This document shows positions 46,052 through 57,729 of a DNA stretch of 64,000 nt, in pieces. Position 1 is the first letter of the stretch, and each line of letters begins with the position of its first letter. The position numbers and the translations under genes were made by a program. Source of the stretch: Larix kaempferi (Eukaryota; Streptophyta; Pinopsida; Pinales; Pinaceae); the NCBI GenBank assembly GCA_027924585.1, contig BSBM01000442.1, positions 1,178,001 to 1,242,000 of the forward strand. Direction: 5' to 3'. The notes beneath the pieces were generated by a model. The model was given only the letters and a program-made list of their open reading frames with translations, was not told where the DNA came from and did no database searches.

Positions 46052-46418
46052 CTCTTAGTTTTTTGGTTTTTTCATTTGACTTACGGGACCCGCGACTTCA
46101 CCTCTACAACAGAGGCGGGTACCCACAGGTTCCCCTCTACTAAAACCGCGCATATTTCACATAGCCGCAAGTTTAGCATGAGTGAACCCGCAGGTACGAG
46201 GCCCTAGTTTTTAAACCTTTATAAAAATAAAAAAACTCCACTAAAATTGAAAAATAATGGAATGAATTGATAAATTAGAGAGAGATTACTTACTTGTAAT
46301 CGACGGAAGTCGATTTGGTGACTCGATTTGTGCACTATGAGCAGTTGAAGTAAGAGGACTCGTTTTTACTTTTGCTCCAATAGAAATGACTTTGTGAGTT
46401 ATGTGGTGATTTTGGAAA

Positions 46419-46426
46419 TATTTATA
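46419..46426 (-). promoter_or_regulatory. candidate TATA box of PMD-2
   Basis: TATTTATA on the plus strand, TATAAATA on the minus strand, about 370 bp before ATG 46051. AT-rich surroundings make a chance match possible. Confidence 0.35.
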
Positions 46427-46928
46427 AAAATTATTTTTAATTTTTACCCACCTTTTTCAATTTCCTATAGTTTCAAAACTATTTTTTAATTTCATTTAAT
46501 CACTAATGTCCTTTTTAAGTTCTTTTTTATTAGCTGAAGTTCTCAGCGACGTTTATCACTACTTTTTCGCAACAAGGATCATACAAAGGTTTGATTTTCT
46601 TTGTGGCATGTCAGTTTAAGTGCGTTACTTTTTGTCAATTTTCTCCATATTGAAATCTCTTTTGATCATGTTTATATGTCATTTTCTACTAATCCGATAG
46701 TCTTCATGATATTCACATATTTTCGTCAGTTAACAAATCAAGGAACTTAAGTTCCTTGGTACCTATATATTTCTTTCATGCTCTTGTTAGAATCTTTAAA
46801 TATGACAAGATTTTCGAGTACACTTGTCTTGTTCAGACTCATTAAAGGAATTGAACAGTCATCCACTTAGGTATAAGTTTACCCCTTTTCCGGACCTTAA
46901 TGGATTATTTACGAAAAATGTATACTTT

Positions 46929-46933
46929 AGTCA
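46929..46933 (+). repeat. left target-site duplication of Copia-B
   Basis: AGTCA, repeated exactly at 52859-52863. Confidence 0.9.
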
Positions 46934-47431
46934 TGTTGAAATATTTTATATTCCTTGGAAGGTAATAATGTCTTTGTATTATGTTGGAATAAATCCACAA
47001 TCTTATGTAAAAGAGTAATACATTATATCCCATATTCATTATGGTAAAATATACTCTTGATATTCATTATTATATAAAGAGATGTTATTATGGATAATTA
47101 TATTATCCCACATGTAATATGTGAGAGTAATTTCTCCTCATCTCTTAGTATATAATAGAGTCAAGGGAGTCACATCACTCATCATGAGCTTTACTTATTC
47201 ACACAAGTATTGCTATATCGTATTGGGGTTATTGGCATTTTTCTCTTGTAAGCTTGAGGGAGATATTCTGGAGATAATAGAAGACTACTTTCCCATGGAC
47301 GTAGCCCAATTGGGTGAACCACGTATATCTGGTGTACTCTTTTCTCTTGTTCTCTTTGTGTACTTATTGTTGATATATTATTGTTTTGCATAGATAGGTA
47401 AGCTAGTTTAGCTATATCCATATCTCTGACA
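46934..47431 (+). repeat. Copia-B 5' LTR
   Basis: From TGTTGAAATATT to CTCTGACA, matching 52361-52858 with scattered changes. TATATAAA at 47071 is the likely TATA box. The open frame at 47121-47393 inside it also exists in the 3' LTR and has no known function. Confidence 0.9.
47071..47078 (+). promoter_or_regulatory. TATA box of Copia-B LTR
   Basis: TATATAAA followed by GAGAT, conserved in the 3' LTR near 52499. Confidence 0.55.
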
Positions 47432-48306
47432 TGGTACAAGATCTTGTTGCTATGATCTAGCACCTTCTATTTCTTTCAAACAATATTTTATCATTTGGGA
47501 ATTGTTTATTTCTTATAGATTTGCTTTCTATCTGGTAACCATTAGGCTTCTCCTCAGATCTGGGCATGTTTCTGCAGTTTTTTTACTTCTAACCCTAACC
47601 TTGTTGTGTATATTTTTGCAGAATTTTTTCAAGGGTTTCTTGATGTTATTTTTGTAGATCTATATGTTTTTTGGATTCTCCTTAAGGAAATCTATCTTCC
47701 GGTTGTCAAAACGACAGTTTTTTGTCCAAGTTTGGTATACTTTGTGCAAGTTTTTGTGTTCAGCATAATCGACATTATTTTCGGCCTTGAACTGGACACT
47801 CGCGACTTTTTCTTCGCAAAACACGTGGTTAACCGTGGTTGTTCCTACTGTGAACCTGTGAATTCACTACAGACTCATGGTATCTCAATGCGCAGACCCA
47901 TGTATGCTTCGGCATACTCGCGACTGTTCCACTACCGAACCCGCGTTTACTTCAATTTATTCACAACCCTTCCTGTGCCGAGCTCATGAATGCTTCAGTA
48001 GAACCACAACCTTACAATACAGAGACCGACGAGTAGCCGCGACTCCATTACACCACAACCCGCGATAAACTGCGACTCTTTCCGCACATTTTTCCAGTGT
48101 TATTCGTGATTCCACTGTGGAAAAACCCGCGAGCGAATTTTCTTATCACTTTTCAAAAGAGATGTAAGTAAAAGTTTCTTCCCTTTACTATTTTCTCTAC
48201 TGTGTTTCTGCAGTTCAGTACGGTAAAGTATATCAGTTTTCTGTTATTCACTTTCTTTCTCTTGTCATTTCTAGCATTTGGGTTTGTTGTTAATATTTCT
48301 ACCGTT
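47432..48306 (+). other. Copia-B primer site and leader
   Basis: TGGTACAAGATC at 47432 is probably a decayed initiator-Met site (TGGTATCAGAGC). No supported gene follows before gag. The stretch 47790-48135 has at least five CGCGA or CCGCG words, as in the Tat LTR and leader. The open frames at 47606-47989 and 47877-48068 show no family features. Confidence 0.6.
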
Positions 48307-51300
48307 ATGACATTAGAAGTAACTTATGTCCCTGAACTTGATGGTCCTAACTATCTTGCATGGAAGAGAAAAATGATTGATGTTCTCAGGAGTAAGAATC
48401 TATGGAGGATTGTTAATGGTGAACACATGAAACCTGTTGATGCTCAAGCTTTGGCTATATGGGAAGATAAATGTGATCAAGCAAGAGGGCTCATTGGTCA
48501 AATGGTTGTAGATAGTCTTCAAGTAAGTATAGAGGCAGAAAACATCCCCGTTGAGGTATGGAAAATTCTTGCTTCTTTATTTGATAAATCTGATGAAGTT
48601 TCTGCTTATTACCTTGAAAATAATATTTTTGAGCTAGATCCTACTAAATTTGAAGAGTAGAATTATATCTTGCTGAAGTGAAAACTTTAAATGAAAAATT
48701 AAATAATTGTGGTAAAGATTACAAGAAAACAGACACTGCTCTTATAATTCTTATAGAACAAAATTGCCATCTTGTTTTGATATGTTCATTCAATCTCGGA
48801 ATAGAGCTCTTGAATTGTCTTCAAATACCATGAAACCTACTTTTGATGGTTTTTGTAAAGGGTTGATAAATGAGAAAGAAAGGTTAATTGTTTCAGGACA
48901 ACTCTCACCTAATAAAGCTCTAATGACACATAATAAGAATCCTAACAAAAGTTTTAATAATGTTGAAGGTTCTAATTCACACACTTCAAATCCTACTAAT
49001 AACTCTGGCAATTCTTCTAATCCACATCATGACAATAGTAAGATGAAGAAAGTGTATCCTCGAAAAAATTGTAGTAAAACTAACCATCTTGAAAAGAATT
49101 TCTTTAAATTGAAACGTTTAAAGGCCAAGGCTAAAAAGAATGGTTCTAATGAATCACAAGTAGCTTTGTCTGCTTCTACTGTTTTTTCTAGTAATTCTTC
49201 TTCTAATGTGGAACGGATAATGGATTCTGGTACTTCTAAACATATGACTGGTAATGTTTCTTTATTTACACCTTATGACAATAATAAAAACACATCTCAG
49301 AAAGTATCTATAGGTGATGGTAAACAGCTTTCCGTAATTGGTTCTGGTAATGTTAATGTTGCTAATGGTCAATTGGAAGATGTTTTTCATGTTGAAAATA
49401 TGCCCATCAACTTACTTTATATTTATCGTGCATGTCAAAAAGGATATAAATTTGAAGCTTGGCCTAATAAATATGTTCTTAAAGATATCAATCAAAATTT
49501 CAAAGCAGTTTCTTCTGGTTTTGTTGATCATACTGCTGATTTATATAAATGTGTGGTTTTAATTCAACTAAAAGACAACCTTTTTATTCCTATGTTACTC
49601 ATGCTGATGAACTAAGTGAATTATGGCATGAAAGATTAGGTCATTTGAATTATGGTAAAATGAAAATTTTAACTAAAATGGTACTTGGATTACATAATAT
49701 TTCGTCTACTAACGGTGTTTGTGAAGGTTGTGTTCTTGGTAAACATCATACATAAATGTTTGATAAAGGTAAAGATTGGCATGCTAAAGAACCTTTGCAA
49801 TTAATTCATCGTGACATTTGTGGTCCTCTTGAAGTTCCTTCTATACCACATGCATGCTATTTTCTTACCTTTATTGATGACTTTAGTAGAAAATCATGGG
49901 TTTATTTTTTGAAACATAAAAGTGACACTTTTTCTAAATTTCAAGTATTTAAATCCTTGGTTGAAAATGATTCTGGTAAAAAGATTAAGACTTTAAGAAT
50001 TGATAATGGGGGGGAATTCATTAAGAAAGAATTTGAAGTATTTTTATCTAAACATGGAATTCAACATCAAAAGACTGTTCCTTAAACACCTCAACAAAAT
50101 GGTGTTTCTTAAAGGAAAAAAATAACTTTAGTTGAAATGGATAGATGTATGCTTTATTCTAAAGGATTATATAAGAAATTTTGGGTCGAAGCCATAAGTT
50201 TTGCTAACTTTATTTTAAATAGAGTTCCTACAAAATATGTTAAGCATGTTACCGCTGAGAAAAAATGGAATGGTAGAAAACCATATATTAGTAACTTTAA
50301 AGTGTTTGGTTGTGAATGTTGGGCTCATATTCCCGATGACAAACGAAAAAATTTAGAACCCAAGTCTCACAAGTGTATATTCATTGGTTATTCTGAGGAT
50401 TCTAAGGCTTATAGGTTGCTTGATCCTTATAATCAAAGTTCCATCATTAGAAAAGATATTCAATTTATTGAAGTCTCTTCACCACTTAAGTCTGTCGAAC
50501 TTCATGTTACTCTGAATATTCCCTTATCACCTGTTACTCCTATCTCGATTACTCCTTCCAGTTCTGTGACTGATCTTAGTTCACCTTCTTCTTCTTCTTC
50601 AAGTATTCCACTTGAATGTCTCGAAGCTCCTGAAGTGACTTATGTCCCCTTCTTACCTTCCTGTTTGGGCTCATAAAACTGTTGAATCTGCAGGAAGTGA
50701 TATCGGAATCCCTTCTGATAGTCGTAGAACTAGATCTAACTTTGCTCTTATGACCAATGTTTTGGCCACAGATGATCCTACCTCTTATGCTCAAGCTAAG
50801 GGTAAACCTATTTGGGAACAAGCTATGTCTGCTTAGTATGATTCTCTTATGAAGAACAAGACTTGGTCTCTTGTTCCTCTTCCATCGAGAAATAATTTAG
50901 TTGGTTGTAAATGGTTTTATAAAACTAAATTTACTGCAGAAGGACAGATTGAAAAGTATAAATCTAGATTAGTTGCAAAAGGTTTTAATCAACTTGAAGG
51001 TATATATTATAATGAATCTTTTGCTCCTGTTGCTAAAATGAATACAATAAGAACCATTTTATCTATTGCTTCATCTTATAAATGGGAAATACACCAAATG
51101 GATGTTAAAATTGCTTTTTTAAATGGTGATCTTAATGAAGACATTTATATGCAACAACCTCCTAGTTTTATTAATGTTGAATCATCAAGTCTAGTATGTA
51201 AATTACACGTCTTTATATGGTCTTAAACAAGCACCTAGGGCTTGGTATGATAAAATTGATGCATATTTCTTGAATAATGGTTTTAAGCGTTGTATATCTG

Positions 51301-52304
51301 ATCATAACCTATATTTTAAGCATGTTGATGATAATATCATTGTTATTGTCTTATATGTGGATGATATTATTATCACTGGCATCCAACTTGTTCTCATTCA
51401 AAGTATGAAAAGTGACCTTAAAAAGCAGTTTGAAATGACTGATCTTGGTATATTGCACTATTTCTTGGGTCTTCAAATTTGGCATCTGGAAGATGGTATT
51501 TTTCTCTCTCAACCGAAGTATGCTATAGATTTATTGGCTCATTTCCACATGAGTGATTGTAAACCTACTCGTACACTTTTTCAATCCGGTGTAAATTTAA
51601 TTGTTGAGTGTACTACTCCTCTTGTTGATGCTGCTATTTATCGTCAGCTAGTAAGAAGTTTGATATATTTAACTCACAGCAGACCAGATCTCTCTTTCGC
51701 CATCAGTATGGTTTCACGGTTCATGCAACAACCTCATGAAAGTCATTGGCAAGCAGCAAAGATAATTCTGAGATATTTACAGGGAACATTGTAGTATGGT
51801 GTTTTTTATTCGAGCAGTACTACAGTTTCACTTTTTGGTTATACAGATTCTGACTAGGCAGGTGATAGTTCTGATCGACGGTCAACTGCTGGTTATATAT
51901 TTCAACTTGGTTCAGGTCTGATTTCTTGGTCCAACAAAAAGGTGAAGACTCTTTCTTTATATTCGTGTGAAGCGGAGTATAGAGTATCCAAAGAAGTAGT
52001 TTGGTTACGACATGTTCTCACTGAGCTTGGTCTGGTTCCAAAATTGTCCACTATGTTGAAATGTGACAATTAGGGTGCAATTCAGCTTTCTTATAATACG
52101 GTATATCACTCCAAGACAAAGCATCTCGATCTTGATGCTCATTACATTTGAGGTCTCGTTGCAGATGGTGTTCTTTCCCTTGAGTATTGTCCTACAGAGT
52201 AGCAGGCAATCGATATATTCACCAAATCCTTAACAGCAGCGAAGTATATGCATCTTCGTTCCTTACTTGGGATGAGGGAAGTTGTCATCAAGGGGGAGCA
52301 ATAA
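48307..52304 (+). pseudogene. Copia-B gag-pol polyprotein
   Basis: Starts at ATG 48307 (MTLEVTYVPELDGPNYLAWK, UBN2-type gag). A TAG at 48658 and a frameshift follow. The knuckle is degenerate (NCSKTNHLEKNFF), protease has IMDSGTSKHMTG (about 49221-49256), and integrase has HERLGHLNYGKM with CEGCVLGKHH, DICGPL and FIDDFSRKSWVYF, IDNGGEF and PQQNGVS. A serine-rich linker lies near 50560-50620. RT has [46 protein letters not shown] (frame shift near 51205) and YVDDI (about 51355). RNase H has YTDSD, then a stop before AGDSSDRRSTAGY, and ends at 52304. Frameshifts near 49550, 50640 and 51205 and about a dozen stops. Confidence 0.9.
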
Positions 52305-52351
52305 TGACTTTTTCATTCCTTTGTTAGTGGTATTTTCTCCCAACCATTATT

Positions 52352-52360
52352 AAGGGGGAG
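52352..52360 (+). other. polypurine tract, Copia-B
   Basis: AAGGGGGAG directly before the 3' LTR start TGTTGG. A similar AAGGGGGAG lies at the end of the coding region (52290-52298). Confidence 0.85.
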
Positions 52361-52858
52361 TGTTGGAATATTTTATATTCCTTGGAAGGTAATGATGTCT
52401 TTGTATTATGTCAGAAGATATCCACAATCTTATGTAAAAGAGTAATACATTATATCCCATATTCATTATGGTAAAATATACTCTTGATATTCATTATTAT
52501 ATAAAGAGATATTATTATGGAGAATTATATTATTCCACATGTAATATGTGAGAGTAATTCCTCCTCATCTCTTAGTATATAATAGAGTCAAGGGAGTCAC
52601 ATCACTCATCATGATCTTTACTTATTCACACAAGTATTTCTATATTGTATTGGGGTTATTGGCATTGCTCTCTTGTAAGCTTGAGGGATATATTCTGGAG
52701 ATAATAGAGGACTACCTTCCCGTTGACGTAGCCCAATTGGGTGAACCACATATATCTGGTGTACTCTTTTCTCTTGTTTTCTTTTTGTGCTTATTGTTGA
52801 TATATTATTGTTTTGCATAGATAGGTAAGCTAGTTTAGCTAGATCCATATATTTTACA
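52361..52858 (+). repeat. Copia-B 3' LTR
   Basis: From TGTTGGAATATT to TATTTTACA, followed by the target duplication AGTCA. Confidence 0.9.
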
Positions 52859-52949
52859 AGTCATACGTGGCTATAAGAGTTATTCTCTCATTGTTTTACA
52901 CTTTTTCGGGTGAGGAGACTAGCTTTATGAAAAAGGATCTTTAGGAGTC

Positions 52950-53290
52950 TTCTTTAGGGTTTTCAGAATCTCGAAATATGAAAACACCAACGAGCATTCA
53001 CCAACTTGGACTCGATGTGAAATCCACGAGAGGGTATATAGAGTTCTTGTTTATGTTTTTCAGACTCTTTAAATACGAAAATATCAGTGAGCACATACCA
53101 ACTCGGGATCGATATTAAAATCCATGAGTAGGTGTATGGAGTTATTGTTTAAGTTTTTCAGACTCCTTAAAATTGAAAACACCGGTGAGTATGAATAGAT
53201 ATAGGCTCGATATTAAAATCCATCGATCAGTGTTATCGAGTATTAGTCTATATCTTCTTCAAACTCTTTAAAACATGAAGAAGGTCTTGA
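52950..53290 (+). repeat. about 110-bp degenerate tandem repeat in Tat 3' region
   Basis: Three copies of the pattern TTTTTCAGACTC(T/C)TTAAA, GAAAA(C/T)A(C/T)C, GTGAG(C/T)A, then CTCGATATTAAAATCCAT. The first copy is the most diverged. Confidence 0.7.
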
Positions 53291-53794
53291 GTTTCCCTCC
53301 CATGGACTTGTTAAATTACACATGGCTGGACTTATACCAAGCATTCTTCTATCCCCTCTTCGAGCTTGTTTTAAAAAATGAAGAAGGACTATTGATTTTT
53401 TTTTCTTGGATTCATTAAAACTAATTAAACAAGAAGGACATTATCGAGCTTTCTTTTCCACCTTTTCATGCTCATTAAAATTAAGAAAAGACATTCTTTA
53501 ATAAAAAGAGAAAAGGGAAGGAAAGAATGTCCAGTATCTTTTCAATATAAAGGCAGTAAGTCATTCATGTCCTTGAGCACAACACCTTTTTTAAGTCTTT
53601 CAAACAAGTTGGGTTTTAGTTTTTGGCCTCAGGATGAACGTGATCTAATATTTTTTCCTCCTCTGATTGGTTACTCTTCCAATCATATGGAGAATCTGTT
53701 AATGTCTCCTACATTACATATTTATATCATGGTCCCTTTGTCTTCAAAGCTACCTAACTCACTCTTGTGTCGTGCTCATTGTTCAAGGACACCC

Positions 53795-53880
53795 CTTGTG
53801 TCGGCCACTCTGCAGTTACCTTGACCTCTTGTGTTGGCCACTCTGCAGTTACCTTGACCTCATGTGTCGGCCATTCCTTG
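53795..53880 (+). repeat. 34-bp tandem repeat in Tat 3' region
   Basis: CTTGTGTCGGCCACTCTGC followed by AGTTACCTTGACCT, in two good copies and a partial third. Confidence 0.8.
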
Positions 53881-54711
53881 GTGTCAATTTGTTTCATCAT
53901 GTACTGAGTCCTACTCCATATCATATCAACCTATTGATTGTATCTTGTGTTAGATGATAGAGGATGCTTTAAGGCCTCCCTTCCAATGGACTTCTTCCTA
54001 TCGACTTCAACTCATCTTGCTCTGGGAATGAAGTTTAGAGTTATCGGTAGTAACTTGGGGATTGCAGTCATCGGTGGCAATTTCCATCACTATTGAGTAG
54101 TGGGAATATATCAATGTCTCCTACTCAATGGATTCTTCAAGTGTTTGACTTCAAGACCCTTTATTCTCACTTGTTAGAATGTACTAGGTACCTTGGGTCC
54201 CATTTTCATTAATGGTGGGTGCTCTCGCATTTGTTAACGGTTTACATCATTGACCAGTAATCAAACGGTATCCTCCATGTTTGACCTCAGCTCATTTTAT
54301 TCACATGGTTAGGATTCGTACCTTGACAGTTTGGATGAAGACCTTGGGCCTATGATAGCGTCATCACATTTTGTTATTGCCCAACTTGCACAAGACTGAG
54401 CCACACTCGTTTTTGGCTCTTGATGAGACATAGATCCAGTTTGTTGTTATGACTATGATATCCTGTCTGACATGGATCCACACTTGTATTTTAGTGGCCA
54501 TGCTATATAAATCTTTCAGTTATGTATTGGATATTATGTTCTACCATTCTGAACATCTCCTGGCATCAAGATTGTAAACTACTCACTGACCTTGTTTCTA
54601 TTTTAGGTACTGTTTGTGACTTCATCCTGCAGCCTCTTTGCTCCTCCTTTGCTTGGGTAGTAATGTATTTCGTCCATCACTTCCCTCTGACCTCACACAT
54701 TAGGGGGAATC

Positions 54712-55637
54712 TGTTATCGGTCAAATTATCACTTCTCCGTCCATGACCACATTGCCTTTTCAGTCACACAAAATGACACTATGGATGGAAGAGATTACCT
54801 TGACCCTAGATGAACTAAAGATGAGCCTTGCAATCCTTTACTCATAAGCATATTTCTCTGCCTATTTTTAAACATCACCGTGATGCTTATGCTTGACAAC
54901 CAGCGGGTCAGCCGTAGGTTCCTATACTGACAACCCGCAGGTGTCAATAAAAATGCTGCACTCACTACATGCAAGTGAAGACACTCGCGAGTTTTCATAT
55001 ACTAAAGTCGTGGGTGTCTTAAGAAAAAGCTAAAAAATAATCAAAAACACAAATTGAGGATTAGTTGAGGAAGGTACTCAAACTACCCCAACTTCTCAAT
55101 TCAACCACCTTTTGAACCTGCCTTCCCTCCCTTGCTATAAATACAAGGGGAAGGGCTTGAGGAAGGAACCTTAGGATCATTGGAGAAATTTATGCTGGAG
55201 AAATTCATAGCTAAGAGAGAGGAGCAGTAGCCCAAGGTTGTGGTTAAGACAGTGTTGGTGCAGGAACAGGTATAAGCTTTGCATACTTTATGCATTTATC
55301 AATAAAGTTGAGACATTCTTTCCTTTCCAATGTAGAGTTGTTCATATCTATTGTTATTTTATTATATGTTAATGTCATATTGCTTTATTTAATATCAATA
55401 TCTCATTTATGGTCAAATAGGTTTGAGAAAGGTATTGTGTTTGTGTTATAGGTTGTTGGCATAGGAGAATGAAGAGAGAAAGCTTGGATCGACCTTCATA
55501 AATAAGGTATACATTCTCTTAATTTTAATCCTATTTGCTTATTAACTATGTTGGAAAACCCTTATATGTCTTCTTGATACCCCCTCAGTACGTTGGTAGT
55601 CTTCTTCCCCAACTATAAGAGTAATTTCCTAACAACA
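54712..55637 (+). repeat. Tat 3' LTR
   Basis: 926 bp from TGTTATCGG to CCTAACAACA, homologous to 13657-14591, with TATAAATA at 55136-55143. The target duplication CACTA follows at 55638-55642. Confidence 0.9.
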
Positions 55638-55642
55638 CACTA
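55638..55642 (+). repeat. right target-site duplication of Tat element
   Basis: CACTA, equal to 13652-13656. Confidence 0.9.
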
Positions 55643-57177
55643 AGAGCACCGTTGAATTATGTTTGTTTAGAGTATGTAAATGCTACATTGTCTAAAGCAG
55701 TGCATCAATTTCATGTTAATGCACTAGGCATGGTGCGTAGTCGTGAACAAAAAGCACCAATTATTTTATTTATTTATTAATATACACTGGTGCGATCGAT
55801 GCACATAGGGGAACCGGAAGGACAGTGCATTATGTTGATAGGAACACACAACTATTTAGTTCATTTAAAAAAAATAATAATGTTTCTTCAGTGCACTACA
55901 AAAGTACAGCGCACCGTTTTAGCAGTGTGTTAAGTCCGTTCGGCTTGCCCCACTAATGGTGCTCTATGTAAAGTTTTTATAGGGTGCACTGACGTCCGGT
56001 GCAAGCCGAATGGCTCGAATGCACCGCACGAATTTTTAAAATTTTTTGGGAAAAATTAAAAATAATTGCTCAATTTCAAAATTCAATCCGCTAAAAATTT
56101 AAATTATCAAATAACAATTAATTTACCTATTGAACCGCACGTCGGGGAGGCATCCTGGCTATGTATGGAGAATTTAATTTTTTTCCACCGTTTGGAAAAA
56201 ATCAAACTTGAGTCAGCAGCTAATGGGAATCAACAATGTGCATGTAGCCAATGAGGAATGAGCACAGGTGGAAGGGCATCTAGTGGGTGATGTACGACAC
56301 CGGTGTTGATGGCTCTGATGCACTGTATAGGGTTAAAAATGAGTTTGATGGCATGATATTTTTTTTTATAAAACCTGGTTCCAGTGCGCCTGATAATAAT
56401 GCATGCACCAAGGCATTTAGAGCATAACCGCACCACCATTAGGTTTTTAAATAAATTTAACATTTTTTAAATATTGTTTTATTTTTTAATGAAATACATA
56501 CCGATGCTTTTGGTTAACTAACACGCACCGGGGCGTGTCTGGTTAGCTAACACACCAGTCTAGGATTTTAAGTAAAATATAAATTTTTTTAATAGCTCAT
56601 ACACTAATGCGTTCAATACTTTTACATGCACTGGGGAGTGGTGTGATAGGTAACACACCGAGTGTAGGGTTTTAAATAAATTTAACTATGTTTCTAAATA
56701 AAATAAATGTTTTTTTTAATAAAATATACGACGACGCGTTTGCATCTACTAAATGCACTGGGGCGTTTAATATTAGACAACGCACCACATATAGGCTTAT
56801 AAACAAAATCTTATGAATATTTTAATAAAATAATATATTTTTTTAATTTTTTAATAAAATATTGTACCGGGTGTTTATGTTTATGGAAACGCATTGGTGC
56901 ATTTATGTTTACGTAATGCACCGATTTATATTATTTTTGTTTTTTGTGTTTGATGATTTTTTCGGATGTAGTGCAACATGGTATATGTCTTCCCGGTGCA
57001 TCTTTATTAGAAACACACCGGTGCGTTCATATTAAAATAAGCACATTGGAAAAAAAACTCCGCTAAAACCTCTGGCCACTTGCCTCCACTAGTGACCTCT
57101 GCTATAAATGGATATTTGTACTTTTTTTAGTGGAGCGTCCACTATAACCTCTGCTACAGTGGCTTTTCCTTGTAGTG
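55643..57177 (+). mobile_element. CACTA-1: right subterminal repeats and terminal inverted repeat
   Basis: AT-rich DNA with many GCACCG/CGGTGC words. Units of about 115 bp with TGCACTGGGG(C/A)G, AACACACCG and TTTTAAATAAATTTAA recur between 56400 and 56900. The stretch ends in GGCTTTTCCTTGTAGTG at 57177, whose reverse complement CACTACAAGGAAAAGCC has the form of a CACTA (En/Spm) terminal inverted repeat. The other terminus is not in the window. No transposase gene is seen, but PMD-1 and the similar repeats at 12786-13651 probably belong to the same unit. Confidence 0.65.
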
Positions 57178-57729
57178 ATGTAAATAATTAAAAAGTTTGC
57201 TTTGATTATTTCTTTTTCACATCTTTTGTATAGAAACTATATACAGATATATCTTTCTATTACCATTAATCATATTAATAAGAAATATTTTCAATTTTCA
57301 AAATAAAATCTTATGTTTAAATTTATGTCCATTTTATATTAAATTATAACATTTATTAATTATTTTTCAGTTTATTATTATTATTTTCAAGTAAGTAACA
57401 ATATATTAACATTTCACAATTTTTTTACAAATGTATGTATTCCACTTCATATCTAGTTACTTCCCAGCTATGACTAACTAGACTTTGTTCTCGACACATT
57501 ATAGAAAAAAAAAACCCTCCCAAAGGAGAAACATGGTTTATCCATCTTCAGACTATACATAAAACAGACCTTCAAAAACAACAAAAAGTGCATACAAGTA
57601 ACTACATACTTTTTCTTCATGCTTGAACCAAAAAAACATACAACTTCCACCCATACTACATCTCTTAAACCTCCTATCGATTTTGAATACAACCTGCATT
57701 CGACTATAAACATCACAACATAGAACAAC
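57178..57729 (+). other. AT-rich stretch
   Basis: No recognisable gene or repeat. A minus-strand open frame at 57474-57761 overlaps the end of the next pseudogene and has no distinct features. Confidence 0.4.

Larger units (their letters stand above)
46052..46933 (-). other. upstream region of PMD-2, interrupted by Copia-B
   Basis: No gene. It has CCCGCGAC and GGCGGGTACCC words (46085-46195) and AT-rich sequence. A minus-strand TATAAATA lies at 46419-46426. The region continues after Copia-B at 52859. Confidence 0.5.
46934..52858 (+). mobile_element. Copia-B, complete Ty1/copia element
   Basis: Two 498-bp LTRs (46934-47431 and 52361-52858), a primer-site region, a leader, one gag-protease-integrase-RT-RNase H coding region in the usual copia order and a polypurine tract AAGGGGGAG, flanked by the perfect duplication AGTCA. 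It sits in the 3' region of the Tat element, upstream of PMD-2. It is unrelated to Copia-A beyond the superfamily. Confidence 0.95.
52859..54711 (+). other. Tat 3' untranslated region
   Basis: No supported gene on either strand. It holds a degenerate tandem repeat (52950-53290) and a short one (53795-53880) and ends in a polypurine-like TAGGGGGAATC (54701-54711) before the LTR. Repeat-bearing, fast-changing 3' regions are known in Tat/Ogre elements. Confidence 0.6.
13657..55637 (+). mobile_element. Tat-lineage Ty3/gypsy element split by nested insertions
   Basis: LTRs at 13657-14591 and 54712-55637 flank gag, protease, RT, RNase H, integrase, a second RNase H and an antisense PMD gene. The perfect CACTA duplication on both sides shows one insertion event. 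Lineage evidence: a primer site TGGCGACTCCGCTGGGGA of the tRNA-Arg type used by Ogre/Tat elements, the protease motif VDEGTSTCVMS, and the plant-type second RNase H. Copia-A2 (21026-42179) and Copia-B (46934-52858) are inserted into it. Without them it would be about 15 kb. Confidence 0.9.

Noticed and set aside
47121-47393. 90-codon open frame in both Copia-B LTRs, hydrophobic
   Set aside because: It lies across the LTR transcription start region and has no known counterpart. Conservation between LTRs is expected from their origin.
47606-47989. 127-codon hydrophobic open frame in the Copia-B leader
   Set aside because: No motif, within the leader between primer site and gag; T-rich DNA gives such frames by chance.
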